DNA of 16,975 nucleotides from Candidatus Curtissbacteria bacterium (GCA_016195765.1 JACPYZ010000062.1:1-16975); one strand, 5' to 3'; positions 4,813 to 10,999 are shown, counted from the first letter of the stretch. Notes: generated from the letters alone by a model not told the origin. Made by a program: numbers and translations.

Positions 4813-4817
4813 AGAAT
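4812..4817 (+). promoter_or_regulatory. -10 box (TAGAAT) of a leaderless start
   Basis: TAGAAT ends 6 nt before the ATG at 4824, with no SD. This is unlike the other genes of the block and like the housekeeping genes downstream. Confidence 0.45.
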
Positions 4818-4823
4818 CAAAAA

Positions 4824-5573
4824 ATGAGTGATAGAAAACTTTTTACTGGCGCTGAGGTTGAGCGCGTAGGTCCTGCTAGGCCGCTTGGTAGGTTTTCTGA
4901 TTTCGTGGTGGATCAAATGCCAGGAGTTTTAACAAGGATAAGGAGGGGTGATGGTACTGTAAATGAGATTGCGGTGCGTGTTGAACCAATGATTCGGTTG
5001 ATACCAAGGCCAATATTCATAAATGTACCAGAGGAACGAGATTTGGCTCTTTTGGATATGCTGATGGTAGATGCTGCAATTGTGCATTCTGGGGGGCAAA
5101 CTAGCCCGGAACTTGTTGAAAAAATTGAGATTTTTGCAAATCGTACGGGCAGGATTCCATCTTTAACTCACGAAGATTTCTTTTTTGTTAATCCTCTTAA
5201 TGAAGACCCAAGAACTTTCACAACAGGCAGGATTGGAAGGTCCGAACTGGATTTTTATGAAGCTCATAGGCGCACAGAAAATGTTTTGGATGAAGCAATT
5301 GGTGCTTCTATGGGTGCTTTGGATGGGTTGGTAACGGGTGATGAAGAACGTGCTTTTCATTTAATTCAGAAAGTAGCAATTGGTCTTGACGATTTTGTAA
5401 GCATAATGGTTGATCTTAACCATCAAATGCCTACCGAGCATTTCCATGTGTTCAGACAATACTTAGGTGTTAATCCACGCGGATATAAAGGTGCAAGTGG
5501 GGCTTTTACGGCTGGTTTGCCGACGATCGATTTATTATTTGCAGGTGATAGGTTGTTTGTCTATTTTGATTAA
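4824..5573 (+). CDS. Unrecognised 249-residue protein, possibly PrnB/IDO-superfamily-like
   Basis: This is the largest protein of the accessory block. It is soluble, with no signal peptide, no Cys and no Trp. The first 90 residues are mixed and basic; residues about 95-225 look largely helical. The C-terminal part has HFHVFRQYLGVNPR followed by GYKGASGAFTAGLPTIDLL (about residues 208-243). This loosely recalls the FR...G and G-S-G...P patterns of indoleamine/tryptophan dioxygenase-like and PrnB-like heme proteins. The resemblance comes from memory of motifs and is weak, so I would not annotate a heme enzyme on it. Together with trpS nearby it is a lead worth testing. The start is leaderless (TAGAAT box). 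A long structured leader (D) separates it from the next gene. Confidence 0.5.
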   Translation: MSDRKLFTGAEVERVGPARPLGRFSDFVVDQMPGVLTRIRRGDGTVNEIAVRVEPMIRLIPRPIFINVPEERDLALLDMLMVDAAIVHSGGQTSPELVEKIEIFANRTGRIPSLTHEDFFFVNPLNEDPRTFTTGRIGRSELDFYEAHRRTENVLDEAIGASMGALDGLVTGDEERAFHLIQKVAIGLDDFVSIMVDLNHQMPTEHFHVFRQYLGVNPRGYKGASGAFTAGLPTIDLLFAGDRLFVYFD

Positions 5574-5579
5574 AATTTT

Positions 5580-5734
5580 TACAAAGCTTTGATCCGAATG
5601 GTTGGAATCGGGGAGCTGGGGCCAATAACCCACAGAGGCGAAACTGTAAAAGTCAGCAACTTGTGTCGCTGTAAAATGTGGAGCAAGTCATGAATGAGGT
5701 TAACTCGTTTTGACATCCGCACTGCGGATTTTTT
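5580..5734 (+). promoter_or_regulatory. Leader D, 5' domain: structured region ending in a U-tailed hairpin
   Basis: This noncoding stretch can form CCACA/TGTGG and GGCGA/TCGCT helices around an AAGT-CAGCA-ACTT hairpin. It ends in ATCCGC-ACT-GCGGAT (5715-5729) plus T5. In a T-box reading these would be Stem I and Stem III, but I could not fit the canonical Stem I motifs. A TGG triplet followed by A (5679-5682) is a possible specifier, though it also pairs in the helix above. The hairpin may equally be a terminator. Confidence 0.4.
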
Positions 5735-5748
5735 AATGGGTTAGCAAA

Positions 5749-5828
5749 GCGAGGTGGCAACGCCCGAAAACCTTCGGACCCTTGCATAGACATCAATAGA
5801 TTTTTGGTGTTTGAGCGAGGGTTTTTTT
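5749..5828 (+). promoter_or_regulatory. Leader D, 3' domain: T-box-like antiterminator and terminator
   Basis: GCGAGG (5749-5754) is followed by TGGCAAC, matching the T-box bulge (UGGN...). A second helix GCCCG/CGGAC (5762-5766 with 5775-5779) and the closing arm CCTTGC (5780-5785) complete the canonical antiterminator. The same CCCTTGC (5779-5785) pairs instead with GCGAGGG (5815-5821), together with AGACATC/GGTGTTT, to form a terminator with T7. GCGAGG occurs twice, as competing antiterminator and terminator arms. In T-boxes UGGN pairs with an uncharged tRNA end; UGGC would fit tRNAs with discriminator G, which include tRNA-Trp, -Ser, -Asp, -Asn and -Gln. Confidence 0.65.
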
Positions 5829-5832
5829 AATG

Positions 5833-5873
5833 GTCTCCTTTGCGTAAAGCTGCGGAGACTAAAGAAAGGAGGT
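5833..5873 (+). promoter_or_regulatory. Possible SD-sequestering switch before the 5878 gene
   Basis: GTCTCC (5833-5838) pairs with GGAGAC (5854-5859), but the overlapping CTCCTTT (5835-5841) is also complementary to AAAGGAG of the SD (5865-5871). The two pairings exclude each other. One exposes and the other hides the ribosome-binding site AGAAAGGAGGT (5863-5873). Confidence 0.5.
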
Positions 5874-5877
5874 TGAA

Positions 5878-6183
5878 ATGCCTGAACAAGATTTTGCGCC
5901 ATTTATCGAATCATTTACTAGAGTTGATGTTAATGGTAGGAGGGTCGAGATTGAGGGAGATCCAAATCACAAGCTAAAAGTGTTTGATCTTATACGGATA
6001 GACTTTGCTCGCGAGCATCCCGTGCCCGGGCTTGTGAATATGGTCTTTTGCAATCCAGGAGAGTTGGTCGTTCGTACAAACCCAGAAGCTGCGGAGATTA
6101 TTACTAACTACGTGAATGAACATTTACAAGTTTGCGAAGTGAATTGTCGAGATTTTGTACCTAGGATTTTTAAAACTTATTAA
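5878..6183 (+). CDS. Unrecognised 101-residue protein, cassette D
   Basis: The small soluble protein (MPEQDFAPFIESF...) has mixed alpha/beta character. It has three cysteines (VFCNPGE, and VCEVNC near residues 88-93), no Trp and no membrane segment. I recognise no family. The start ATG 5878 follows an 11-nt perfect SD match. The next gene starts 2 nt after its stop, so the two are a translationally coupled pair. Its expression would be set by the T-box-like leader D, and perhaps also by the SD-masking hairpin. Confidence 0.68.
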   Translation: MPEQDFAPFIESFTRVDVNGRRVEIEGDPNHKLKVFDLIRIDFAREHPVPGLVNMVFCNPGELVVRTNPEAAEIITNYVNEHLQVCEVNCRDFVPRIFKTY

Positions 6184-6185
6184 AA

Positions 6186-6449
6186 ATGGCTGAGAGAGAT
6201 TTTTCTGATAAACCAATATCGCCTGTTGACTCGCTAGTGGGTGCGATGGCACGTGATTTGAGTCGACATCCTACACCCGAAATGATAGGTAGTTCTATTT
6301 TTGAGCCGGATGTGTTGCAAGAGACTGGTATTGGTTCTTTTGTGGCTCGGGTGGTTTCTGTACATTTTAGTTATTGCGGCGATTGCACGGATATTCGCAA
6401 TTCGATTGAGCGCCAAGTTGAGAGTCGAAAAGCAGAATTTTACCTTTAA
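6186..6449 (+). CDS. Unrecognised 87-residue protein with C-x2-C motif
   Basis: It begins MAERDFSDKPISPVDSLVG, sharing the M-A/S-D/E-R opening with several neighbours. The C-terminal third carries HFSYCGDCTDIRNSIERQ (about residues 60-77), a C-x2-C pair that could bind metal or be redox-active, followed by a charged helix. There is no SD of its own; the ATG lies 2 nt after the previous stop, so translation probably depends on coupling. It contains no Trp. There is no terminator before the cassette E promoter at 6467. Confidence 0.6.
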   Translation: MAERDFSDKPISPVDSLVGAMARDLSRHPTPEMIGSSIFEPDVLQETGIGSFVARVVSVHFSYCGDCTDIRNSIERQVESRKAEFYL

Positions 6450-6466
6450 TTTAGCAGTATCTGAAA

Positions 6467-6497
6467 TTTGCTTTTGGCCTCGAACAATTGATATAAT
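6467..6497 (+). promoter_or_regulatory. Promoter of cassette E / trpS
   Basis: TGATATAAT (6489-6497) is a perfect extended -10 (TGn-TATAAT); TTGCTT (6467-6472) is a -35 at a slightly long spacing (19 nt). No terminator lies between the 6699 gene and trpS, so this promoter could serve both. The early leader contains GGAGC-AAAA-GGCTCC as a hairpin. Confidence 0.6.
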
Positions 6498-6527
6498 GTG
6501 GCTGGAGCAAAAGGCTCCGTATTTAAT

Positions 6528-6605
6528 ATGTACCAGTTGAACCACATGTTCACACTTAACATTAAACCCCTTCGTTGGGGTTTGGTCTTGTGTGGCTTGG
6601 TTTGA
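6528..6605 (+). CDS. Candidate leader peptide of attenuator E
   Basis: The 25-codon ORF from ATG 6528 runs through hairpin 1:2 and ends after segment 2. Its second half reads KPLRWGLVLCGLV, similar to KTYLRWVFCDA of leader B. No SD is visible. The Trp codon (6576-6578) overlaps the start of segment 2, so a ribosome stalled there would block the antiterminator, opposite to the classical scheme. Coding may be incidental. Confidence 0.35.
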   Translation: MYQLNHMFTLNIKPLRWGLVLCGLV

Positions 6606-6672
6606 TTAATTATTAGATACTAGAAGTTTAAAAGTTACACAGGACTAACCCCGATAGATGCGGGGTTTTTTT
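6564..6672 (+). promoter_or_regulatory. Leader E: attenuator before 6699 and probably trpS
   Basis: Segment 1 AAACCCC (6564-6570) pairs with GGGGTTT (6577-6583). Segment 2 (6577-6597: GGGGTTT then GGTCTTGTGTGGCT) pairs with segment 3 AGTTACACAGGACTAACCCC (6633-6652) with G-U pairs and one bulge. Segment 3 also forms the terminator AACCCCG/CGGGGTT (6647-6653 with 6661-6667) plus T7. The same core as leader C is present. Confidence 0.7.
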
Positions 6673-6678
6673 GTGGAA

Positions 6679-6691
6679 AGAAAGGAGGTGA
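6679..6691 (+). promoter_or_regulatory. Near-maximal Shine-Dalgarno
   Basis: AGAAAGGAGGTGA is a 13-nt uninterrupted complement of the usual bacterial 16S rRNA 3' end (TCACCTCCTTTCT). It lies 7 nt before the ATG at 6699 and follows the terminator U-run. Confidence 0.8.
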
Positions 6692-6698
6692 AACATAA

Positions 6699-6929
6699 AT
6701 GCAAGAAATAGATTTTAGATTTGGCGAGTCTGTATATAGACAAGTTCGAGCTTTAAAGGCACAAATGAGACCAGAAATTTCTGGTGCAAGAGTGGCTCAA
6801 AGCTCGGCAAGTCAAGGGTATTCTGAAGCTGTTGTGCCTACAGTGGCAGAGTCGGCAATAAACAGCGCAAGCGTTGTGCCTACGGTCGCCAGTTGTGGGT
6901 ACGGCGCGGGTGCAGTCTCTTACGGCTGA
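6699..6929 (+). CDS. Small unrecognised protein with Ala/Ser/Val-rich tail, cassette E
   Basis: This 76-residue protein has a charged helix at 1-30 (DFRFGESVYRQVRALKAQMRPEI), then a low-complexity tail with an imperfect internal repeat: AVVPTVAES and SVVPTVASC. It ends in Gly/Tyr/Ala (GYGAGAVSYG). It has one Cys and no Trp. It resembles the 4482 product in plan and in the RPE(L/I)S motif. It is preceded by attenuator E and the strongest SD of the window, and followed by trpS about 105 nt later without a terminator. The function is unknown. Confidence 0.6.
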   Translation: MQEIDFRFGESVYRQVRALKAQMRPEISGARVAQSSASQGYSEAVVPTVAESAINSASVVPTVASCGYGAGAVSYG

Positions 6930-6953
6930 AGCTAAGCCTGTGAGAGTTGCCCA

Positions 6954-7020
6954 GTAGCTTAACTTGATGTTACGCTACTTGTTGTTAGGGAGCTTGGCCA
7001 GGTACCTGGCTTGGCTTCCG
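6954..7020 (+). promoter_or_regulatory. trpS leader: two consecutive hairpins
   Basis: GTAGC-TTAAC/GTTAC-GCTAC (6954-6978) gives a stem of nine pairs with one mismatch. It is followed by an imperfect hairpin centred on the perfect 12-nt palindrome CCAGGTACCTGG (6998-7009), extended by GGAGC/CTTCC-type pairs. There is no U-run, so any control is more likely translational than by termination. Confidence 0.5.
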
Positions 7021-7038
7021 AGTAAGAGAAAGATATGA
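6967..7038 (+). CDS. Upstream ORF overlapping the trpS start (ATGA)
   Basis: The 23-codon ORF from ATG 6967 (MLRYLLLGSL...ARYLAWLPSKRKI) stops with TGA at 7036-7038, overlapping the trpS ATG at 7035-7037. It runs through both hairpins of the trpS leader and carries one Trp codon. The overlap suggests translational coupling, so slow translation here could change trpS initiation. It has no SD of its own, and a chance ORF remains possible. Confidence 0.35.
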   Translation: MLRYLLLGSLARYLAWLPSKRKI

Positions 7039-8039
7039 GTAAAAAGAGAATTTTAACTGGTGACAGACCGACTGGTCGACTACATTTAGGGCATTACGTA
7101 GGAAGCCTGAGAAATAGGGTGAGGCTCCAAGACGAGTATGAATGCTTTTTTATAATTGCGGACTTGCATACTTTAACGACGAGGCCTGAAAGGACCGGCG
7201 AATTAAAGGAAAACATTCGCCAGCAGGTTTTGGACTATCTTTCTGTGGGAATAGATCCTGCTAAGTCGACGATTTATGTACAGTCGATGATTCCCGAAAA
7301 CGAAGAATTAGCGGTTATTTTTTCAAATTTAGTGACTGTGCCTCGATTGGAGCGAATGCCAACTTTAAAGGACGTGATGAGAGATTCTAAGATAGAGATA
7401 CCTTCTTTAGGTCTTTTAATGTACCCAGTTTTACAATCTGCCGATATCTTGATGCCAAGGGCCCATTTAGTGCCGGTTGGTAAAGATCAGGCTTCGCATA
7501 TTGAAGTAACGAGAGAGATTGCTCGAGAATTTAACAGAGTCTATAGTGAGATTTTGCCCGTGCCAGAGGCTTTGATTCCAGATGATATTGGGACTTTGCC
7601 TGGGACCGATGGTAAAGGAAAGATGAGTAAGAGTGTCGGCAACGTGATTAATCTTTCCGACGATTCGGCGACGGTGAGAAAGCAGGTAATGGGGATGTAT
7701 ACGGACCCCAATCGGGTTCACGGAGACGAACCTGGGGACATTGATAATAATCCGGTATTTATGTACTTAGATGCTTTTTGCGGTGGGCAAGACGAGGGAA
7801 GGTTGGAAGATTATAGATCGCGCTATCTTACAGGGACGGTTAAGGACAGCGAGGTCAAAGAATTTTTAGTTGAGGTTTTGGAAAAGTTTTTGGAACCAAT
7901 TAGAAAAAAGAGGGCAGAGTTTGAAGTGCAACCGGAACTTATTGATAAAATTCTGAGAGAGGGTACTGCAAAGGCAAGGGACGAGGCACAGAAAACTTTA
8001 GACGCTGTGAAGTCTGCGATGAAAATTAATTACTTCTGA
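7035..8039 (+). CDS. trpS: Tryptophanyl-tRNA synthetase
   Basis: The 334-residue class I synthetase charges tRNA-Trp with tryptophan using ATP. The HIGH-type motif is HLGH at 17-20 (preceded by GDRPTGRL), the KMSKS loop is at 196-200, and the TrpRS-typical MYPVLQSADIL and VPVGKDQASHIEVTREIA segments lie between. The length fits the bacterial family. No Trp residue occurs in the whole protein. The ATG overlaps the stop of a short upstream ORF (ATGA), two hairpins precede it, and there is only a weak purine-rich stretch as RBS. With no terminator after the 6699 gene, attenuator E may govern its transcription. Confidence 0.97.
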   Translation: MSKKRILTGDRPTGRLHLGHYVGSLRNRVRLQDEYECFFIIADLHTLTTRPERTGELKENIRQQVLDYLSVGIDPAKSTIYVQSMIPENEELAVIFSNLVTVPRLERMPTLKDVMRDSKIEIPSLGLLMYPVLQSADILMPRAHLVPVGKDQASHIEVTREIAREFNRVYSEILPVPEALIPDDIGTLPGTDGKGKMSKSVGNVINLSDDSATVRKQVMGMYTDPNRVHGDEPGDIDNNPVFMYLDAFCGGQDEGRLEDYRSRYLTGTVKDSEVKEFLVEVLEKFLEPIRKKRAEFEVQPELIDKILREGTAKARDEAQKTLDAVKSAMKINYF

Positions 8040-8064
8040 GGCGCTGGCAATTTAAGACTTCAAG

Positions 8065-8073
8065 TGATAAAAT
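8065..8073 (+). promoter_or_regulatory. Extended -10 (TGATAAAAT) of ftsH
   Basis: TGn-TAAAAT ends 12 nt before the ftsH ATG and there is no SD. A near-leaderless transcript is expected. Confidence 0.5.
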
Positions 8074-8085
8074 CTTCGTCTGCAG

Positions 8086-10035
8086 ATGGCGGATAAAGAA
8101 AATAAATCCAAGCTAAAGTTAAAATCCCCAAAGGTTCCTATGCCTAAGGTAAGGGGTAAAAGTTCTTGGCGTAGTTTTATTATTTATGCAGTTTTAGGGT
8201 TGTTACTCTTTGGATTTTTAGCATTCACAGCTGCACCTGTTGACCGTTTTTTGCCACAAGAACCACTTTCTAAAGTTATTACCGACATAAAAGATAATAA
8301 AGTAGATTCAATAGAAATTGATGGCGACAAGTTACAGGTTAAAACAAAGGAGAACCAGGTTTATGGTTCCAGAAAAGAAGATAACCAATCTTTTTTTGCA
8401 GCTCTTGAGGCTTCTAAAGTAGACCCAAGTACGACCAACATTGTTGTAAAAGATAGATCGCTTTCGCAGGCTTGGGTGGCGATTTTAACGACTTTACTGC
8501 CAATAGGCTTAATGGTGCTTTTCTTTTTCTTTATTTTTAGGCAAGCAAGAGAAGGGGCTTCTTCAGTATTTTCTTTCGGCCAATCGAGAGCTAAACAATT
8601 CACCAAAGACATGCCACAGATTACTTTTAAAGATGTGGCTGGAGTGGATGAAGCAAAACAAGAATTACAAGAAGTTGTCGATTTTTTGAAACACCCGGAA
8701 AAATATAAAGCAGTGGGAGCTAGAACTCCGAAAGGTGTTCTTTTGGTTGGGCCTGCTGGAACTGGAAAAACGCTTCTTGCCAAAGCAGTAGCCGGAGAAG
8801 CTGGGGCACCATTTTTCTCGGTTGCTGGAAGTGAATTTATGGAAATGTTGGTAGGTGTGGGAGCCGCACGTGTACGTGATTTGTTTGGCCAGGCTAAAAA
8901 AGCTGGTAAGGCAATTATATTTATTGACGAAATTGAATCGATTGGAAGAATACGCGGAATGGGGTTTTCTGGTGGGCATGATGAGAGGGAGCAGACCCTG
9001 AATCAGATTTTGGTGGAGATGGATGGATTTTCGCCTAATGAGAGCGTGATGGTAATGGCGGCTACCAACAGGCCGGAACTTTTGGACCCTGCGCTTACAA
9101 GGCCAGGCAGATTTGATAGGCGAGTTGCTTTGGATTTGCCAGACATAGAAGGCAGAAAAGCGATTATTAAAATTCATATGAAGGGTAAACCTTTTGCCCG
9201 CGAATTTAATATCGACAGACTTGCCAAACGAACGGTTAGTTTTTCTGGAGCTGATCTGGCAAACATGCTTAATGAAGCAGCAATTCTGGCGGCTCGGGGA
9301 GCTAGAAAAGAAATCACCAATTTGGATTTAGAAGAGGCAGCAACCAAGGTTAAACTTGGACCCCAGAGAAAAAGAATGCAGTCTGGTGAAGAAAAAAGGT
9401 TGACTGCTTACCACGAAGGTGGCCACGCTATAGTTGCGCATTTTATGCCACACGTTGATCCAGTTCACAGGATTTCGATTGTGGCCCGGGCTTCTAGCGG
9501 CGGCCACACAGAAGTGCACCCTCAGATTGATAGAAACTTGGAAACAAGGACGAGGTTGATGGAGCGAATTTCAATGGCTTTGGGTGGACGCGCGGCTGAG
9601 GATTTGGTATTTGGAGAATTAACAACGGGAGCGTCATCGGACCTTGAAGTGGCTTCCGGTATTGCCAGAACGATGGTAGAAGAGCTGGGAATGAGTGATT
9701 TGGGGCCGACAGTGTTTAGTTCCAGGCCGCAATTTGGAGCTTGGCCAACTGGAGAGGACACCCACATTTCGCCAGAGCTAGCTTCTAAAGTAGATCGCGA
9801 AATTACGAAAATTATTGATGCAGGTTACAAGATCGCCAAAAGTATTTTAGTAAAACACAGAAAAGAATTGGACTTGGTTGCGGAAACTTTGCTGGAGAAA
9901 GAAACACTGGAGAGAGACGAGTTTGAAAAATTGGTTGGAGAACCAGTTTCGGTTGCAGATTATAAAGAGATTAAGGCAAAGAAAACTAAGACTTCTAAAC
10001 CTGTTAGATCAAACGGTAGAACTGCTTCTGTCTAG
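8086..10035 (+). CDS. ftsH: ATP-dependent zinc metalloprotease FtsH
   Basis: The 649-residue membrane AAA+ protease degrades misfolded and regulatory membrane and cytosolic proteins. There is a basic N-terminus, TM1 at about 29-50, an extracytoplasmic FtsH_ext domain (about 55-125), and TM2 at about 131-152. The AAA domain has Walker A GPAGTGKT at 222-229, Walker B IIFIDEIES and the SRH with RPGRFDRR. The peptidase M41 domain has HEGGH at 443-447 as the HExxH zinc site. SSDLEVASGIARTMV holds the conserved region with the third zinc ligand. The site reads HEGGH where most members have HEAGH; the catalytic His and Glu are intact. The start has an extended -10 and no SD. Confidence 0.97.
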   Translation: MADKENKSKLKLKSPKVPMPKVRGKSSWRSFIIYAVLGLLLFGFLAFTAAPVDRFLPQEPLSKVITDIKDNKVDSIEIDGDKLQVKTKENQVYGSRKEDNQSFFAALEASKVDPSTTNIVVKDRSLSQAWVAILTTLLPIGLMVLFFFFIFRQAREGASSVFSFGQSRAKQFTKDMPQITFKDVAGVDEAKQELQEVVDFLKHPEKYKAVGARTPKGVLLVGPAGTGKTLLAKAVAGEAGAPFFSVAGSEFMEMLVGVGAARVRDLFGQAKKAGKAIIFIDEIESIGRIRGMGFSGGHDEREQTLNQILVEMDGFSPNESVMVMAATNRPELLDPALTRPGRFDRRVALDLPDIEGRKAIIKIHMKGKPFAREFNIDRLAKRTVSFSGADLANMLNEAAILAARGARKEITNLDLEEAATKVKLGPQRKRMQSGEEKRLTAYHEGGHAIVAHFMPHVDPVHRISIVARASSGGHTEVHPQIDRNLETRTRLMERISMALGGRAAEDLVFGELTTGASSDLEVASGIARTMVEELGMSDLGPTVFSSRPQFGAWPTGEDTHISPELASKVDREITKIIDAGYKIAKSILVKHRKELDLVAETLLEKETLERDEFEKLVGEPVSVADYKEIKAKKTKTSKPVRSNGRTASV

Positions 10036-10046
10036 GGTTAATTTTG

Positions 10047-10052
10047 TACAAT
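10047..10052 (+). promoter_or_regulatory. -10 box (TACAAT) of a leaderless start
   Basis: TACAAT ends 7 nt before the ATG at 10060, placing the transcription start on or next to the A of ATG. There is no SD. Confidence 0.5.
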
Positions 10053-10059
10053 ATCTTCA

Positions 10060-10998
10060 ATGTCTAAACTTCTTTTAATAGACGGAAACAATCTTTTTCA
10101 TCGCGCATACCATGCTTTGCCCCCTTTGAATTCTCGGGACGGGCAAAATGGTAACGCTATATTTGGTTTTACAAATATGCTTCTTAAGGCAGTTTCTGAA
10201 ATGAAACCAGATTATGTTGCATGTGCTTTTGATACGGCGGCACCGACATTTAGACACGTGGCTTTTGAAAAATATAAGGCCCAGAGACCACCACCGCCGC
10301 CAGATTTGTATCCGCAATTGCCTAAGGTTAAAAAGATGCTTGAAGCATTCGGAGTGAGGTACTTCGAAAAAGCTGGGTACGAGGCAGACGATTTGTTGGC
10401 TTCGATTGCAACCAAATATTTAGGAGCTGCTGAGATTATCGTGATTCTTTCTGGAGATCGGGATGTTTTGCAGATGGTAGATCCTAATGTTCGTGTACAG
10501 ATGCCTGGTTGGAACTTAAATAGCGTCACACTATTTGGGCCAGAGGAAGTACAGGAAAAATATGGAATTGAGCCCGAACAAATGGTCGATTATAAATCGA
10601 TGGTTGGGGATACTTCTGATAACGTGCCTGGAATTGCTGGGATTGGACCAAAGGGAGCTGCTGATTTGTTGCAACGTTTTGGTAACTTGGAAGGAATTTA
10701 TGCGCACCTTGATGAGATTTCCCAAACGACTAGAAATAAACTGGAAGCAGGTCGCGAAATTGCGCTTGAAGCAAAAAAATTGGTGGAACTGGATAGAACG
10801 GTGGATGTTGGTATCGAAGTTGCCGATTTAGAATTTAAACCACAGTGGGAGAGTTTAAGGCAAGAGCTGGAGAACCTGGGTTTCAAATCGATTATTTCTA
10901 AATTACCCACGGCACAGAGGGTAACAAGCGCATCTATTGTGAGTGGAGAGACTTCGATATCAGAAGGCGATGATAAAGAGCAGCTGGAGCTGATATAG
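10060..10998 (+). CDS. Stand-alone 5'-3' exonuclease (PolA N-terminal/FEN-like)
   Basis: The 312-residue protein corresponds to the 5' nuclease domain of DNA polymerase I without the polymerase. Metal-binding acidic motifs are LLIDGNNLFHRAYH near the start, YEADDLLASIA, and LSGDRDVLQMV. The helix-hairpin-helix type DNA-binding segment is GDTSDNVPGIAGIGPKGAA. The family removes RNA primers and flaps. The gene ends in stop 10996-10998 after a short acidic tail with no polymerase domain behind it. The polymerase part must be elsewhere, or this is an Xni-like enzyme. It has a leaderless-type start. The next gene starts 1 nt after the stop. Confidence 0.92.
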   Translation: MSKLLLIDGNNLFHRAYHALPPLNSRDGQNGNAIFGFTNMLLKAVSEMKPDYVACAFDTAAPTFRHVAFEKYKAQRPPPPPDLYPQLPKVKKMLEAFGVRYFEKAGYEADDLLASIATKYLGAAEIIVILSGDRDVLQMVDPNVRVQMPGWNLNSVTLFGPEEVQEKYGIEPEQMVDYKSMVGDTSDNVPGIAGIGPKGAADLLQRFGNLEGIYAHLDEISQTTRNKLEAGREIALEAKKLVELDRTVDVGIEVADLEFKPQWESLRQELENLGFKSIISKLPTAQRVTSASIVSGETSISEGDDKEQLELI

Positions 10999-10999
10999 A

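Noticed and set aside
5580..5734. Cobalamin, glycine, lysine, SAM or similar riboswitch in leader D
   Set aside because: None of their conserved boxes could be located. The T-box-like 3' domain is the only recognisable motif.
6301..6540. 79-codon plus-strand frame and its minus-strand shadow over the end of the 6186 gene
   Set aside because: It overlaps a better-supported gene in another frame and the cassette E promoter, with no RBS.
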